DNA of 5,174 bases from contig JAKACS010000303.1 in NCBI GenBank assembly GCA_021821235.1, positions 1-5,174 on the forward strand, read 5' to 3'. This DNA comes from Bacillota bacterium (GTDB lineage Bacteria > Bacillota > Bacilli > Bacillales_B > DSM-18226). The notes under the pieces are model-generated. The model had not been told where the DNA came from. It did no database searches and saw only the letters and a list, made by a program, of their open reading frames with translations. This document shows, one piece after another, positions 4,897-5,174 of the stretch. Numbering within the stretch: the stretch's first letter is position 1; every line of letters begins with the position of its first letter. Both the position numbers and the translations under genes were made by a program.

Positions 4897-5174
4897 TTAG
4901 TTTCCCTCCTTTTTCCCAGGGAATTGGCTTTGCCGACGTTTTACAGCTTCAGGCGGCTCCACTTTCGGTGCATCGGGATGCAAAAGCCAGGTAGCAGCAT
5001 AGTGGGTTTCCGAGACTTTGAACATAGGCGGCTCATGCTCTAAATCGATTTTTAGCACATATGGATTCCTTGGTGCGAACGGATCTCCCTTCGGCGGATC
5101 CAAAAGATCCGGCGGCGTTCCCGGAATGGAAAAAAGCTCCTCTTCTCGGGTATCCAGACTAGGCATTGAGCTGA
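4897..5174 (-). CDS. oppD: Oligopeptide ABC transporter ATP-binding protein OppD, C-terminal end (runs off the right edge)
   Basis: Only the last 91 residues are visible, so the nucleotide-binding motifs are outside the window. What remains is the oligopeptide-type C-terminal region: SSMPSLDTREEELFSIPGTP followed by PDLLDPPKGDPFAPRNPYVL, then FKVSETHYAATWLLHPDAPKVEPPEAVK, which matches the tail of Bacillus OppD as I recall it. The block that in many homologues reads GCPFAPRCPYAxxxC, where cysteines can bind an iron-sulphur cluster, here reads GDPFAPRNPYVLKID, with Asp, Asn and Asp in place of the three Cys. The stop TAA at 4899-4897 touches the oppF start, and the oppF ribosome binding site lies inside the last codons, so translation of the two ATPases is probably coupled. 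Confidence 0.93.
   Translation of the reverse strand, partial: SSMPSLDTREEELFSIPGTPPDLLDPPKGDPFAPRNPYVLKIDLEHEPPMFKVSETHYAATWLLHPDAPKVEPPEAVKRRQSQFPGKKEGN
4905..4911 (-). promoter_or_regulatory. Ribosome binding site supporting the TTG start of oppF
   Basis: AAGGAGG on the minus strand is a full consensus Shine-Dalgarno sequence eight bases before TTG 4896-4894 and lies within the 3' end of oppD. No ATG or GTG nearby gives a better start, since the family N-terminus (LLEIKNLKQYF) begins a few residues in. Confidence 0.9.

Overview
The window looks like chromosomal DNA from a low-GC Gram-positive bacterium of the family Bacillaceae. This rests on gene content and order (opp, spx, mecA, coiA), on strong AAGGAGG-type ribosome binding sites, on the use of TTG starts, and on hairpin-plus-T-tract terminators after almost every gene. 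The species cannot be named from the sequence. The order differs from Bacillus subtilis as I recall it: no yjbB, yjbC or yjbE is present, and a cardiolipin synthase gene lies between mecA and coiA. I recall the latter arrangement from B. cereus-group and Geobacillus-type genomes.

Layout, right to left, because five of the six recognised coding regions and the partial oppD are read on the minus strand. The 3' end of oppD enters at the right edge and is followed directly by oppF with a TTG start. These are the two ATPases of an oligopeptide ABC importer and the last genes of its operon. OppF ends in a bidirectional terminator shared with a small plus-strand gene (3741-3926) that encodes an unrecognised single-pass membrane protein. 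Upstream of that gene is about 535 bp of very AT-rich non-coding DNA holding its promoter, a probable spx promoter and several inverted repeats. Then follow spx (131 aa global redox regulator), mecA (223 aa ClpC adaptor), cls (phospholipase D-type cardiolipin synthase) and the first 36 codons of coiA (competence protein), which runs off the left edge. Spx, mecA and cls each have their own terminator.

Functionally the neighbourhood links peptide uptake, proteolytic control and competence. In B. subtilis, Opp imports signalling peptides, MecA delivers ComK to ClpCP, Spx is a ClpXP-controlled partner of RNA polymerase that also touches this circuit, and CoiA acts in transformation. Cls is a membrane lipid enzyme, and why it sits here is not shown by the sequence.

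I found no mobile element, CRISPR array, RNA gene or clearly new system. The points most worth a second look are: cls appears to begin at a non-canonical CTG (or ATT) codon 17-18 codons upstream of the first TTG; a hairpin can mask the mecA ribosome binding site; a perfect 8-4-8 inverted repeat covers the -35 region of the likely spx promoter; and the small membrane protein opposite the opp operon is unassigned.
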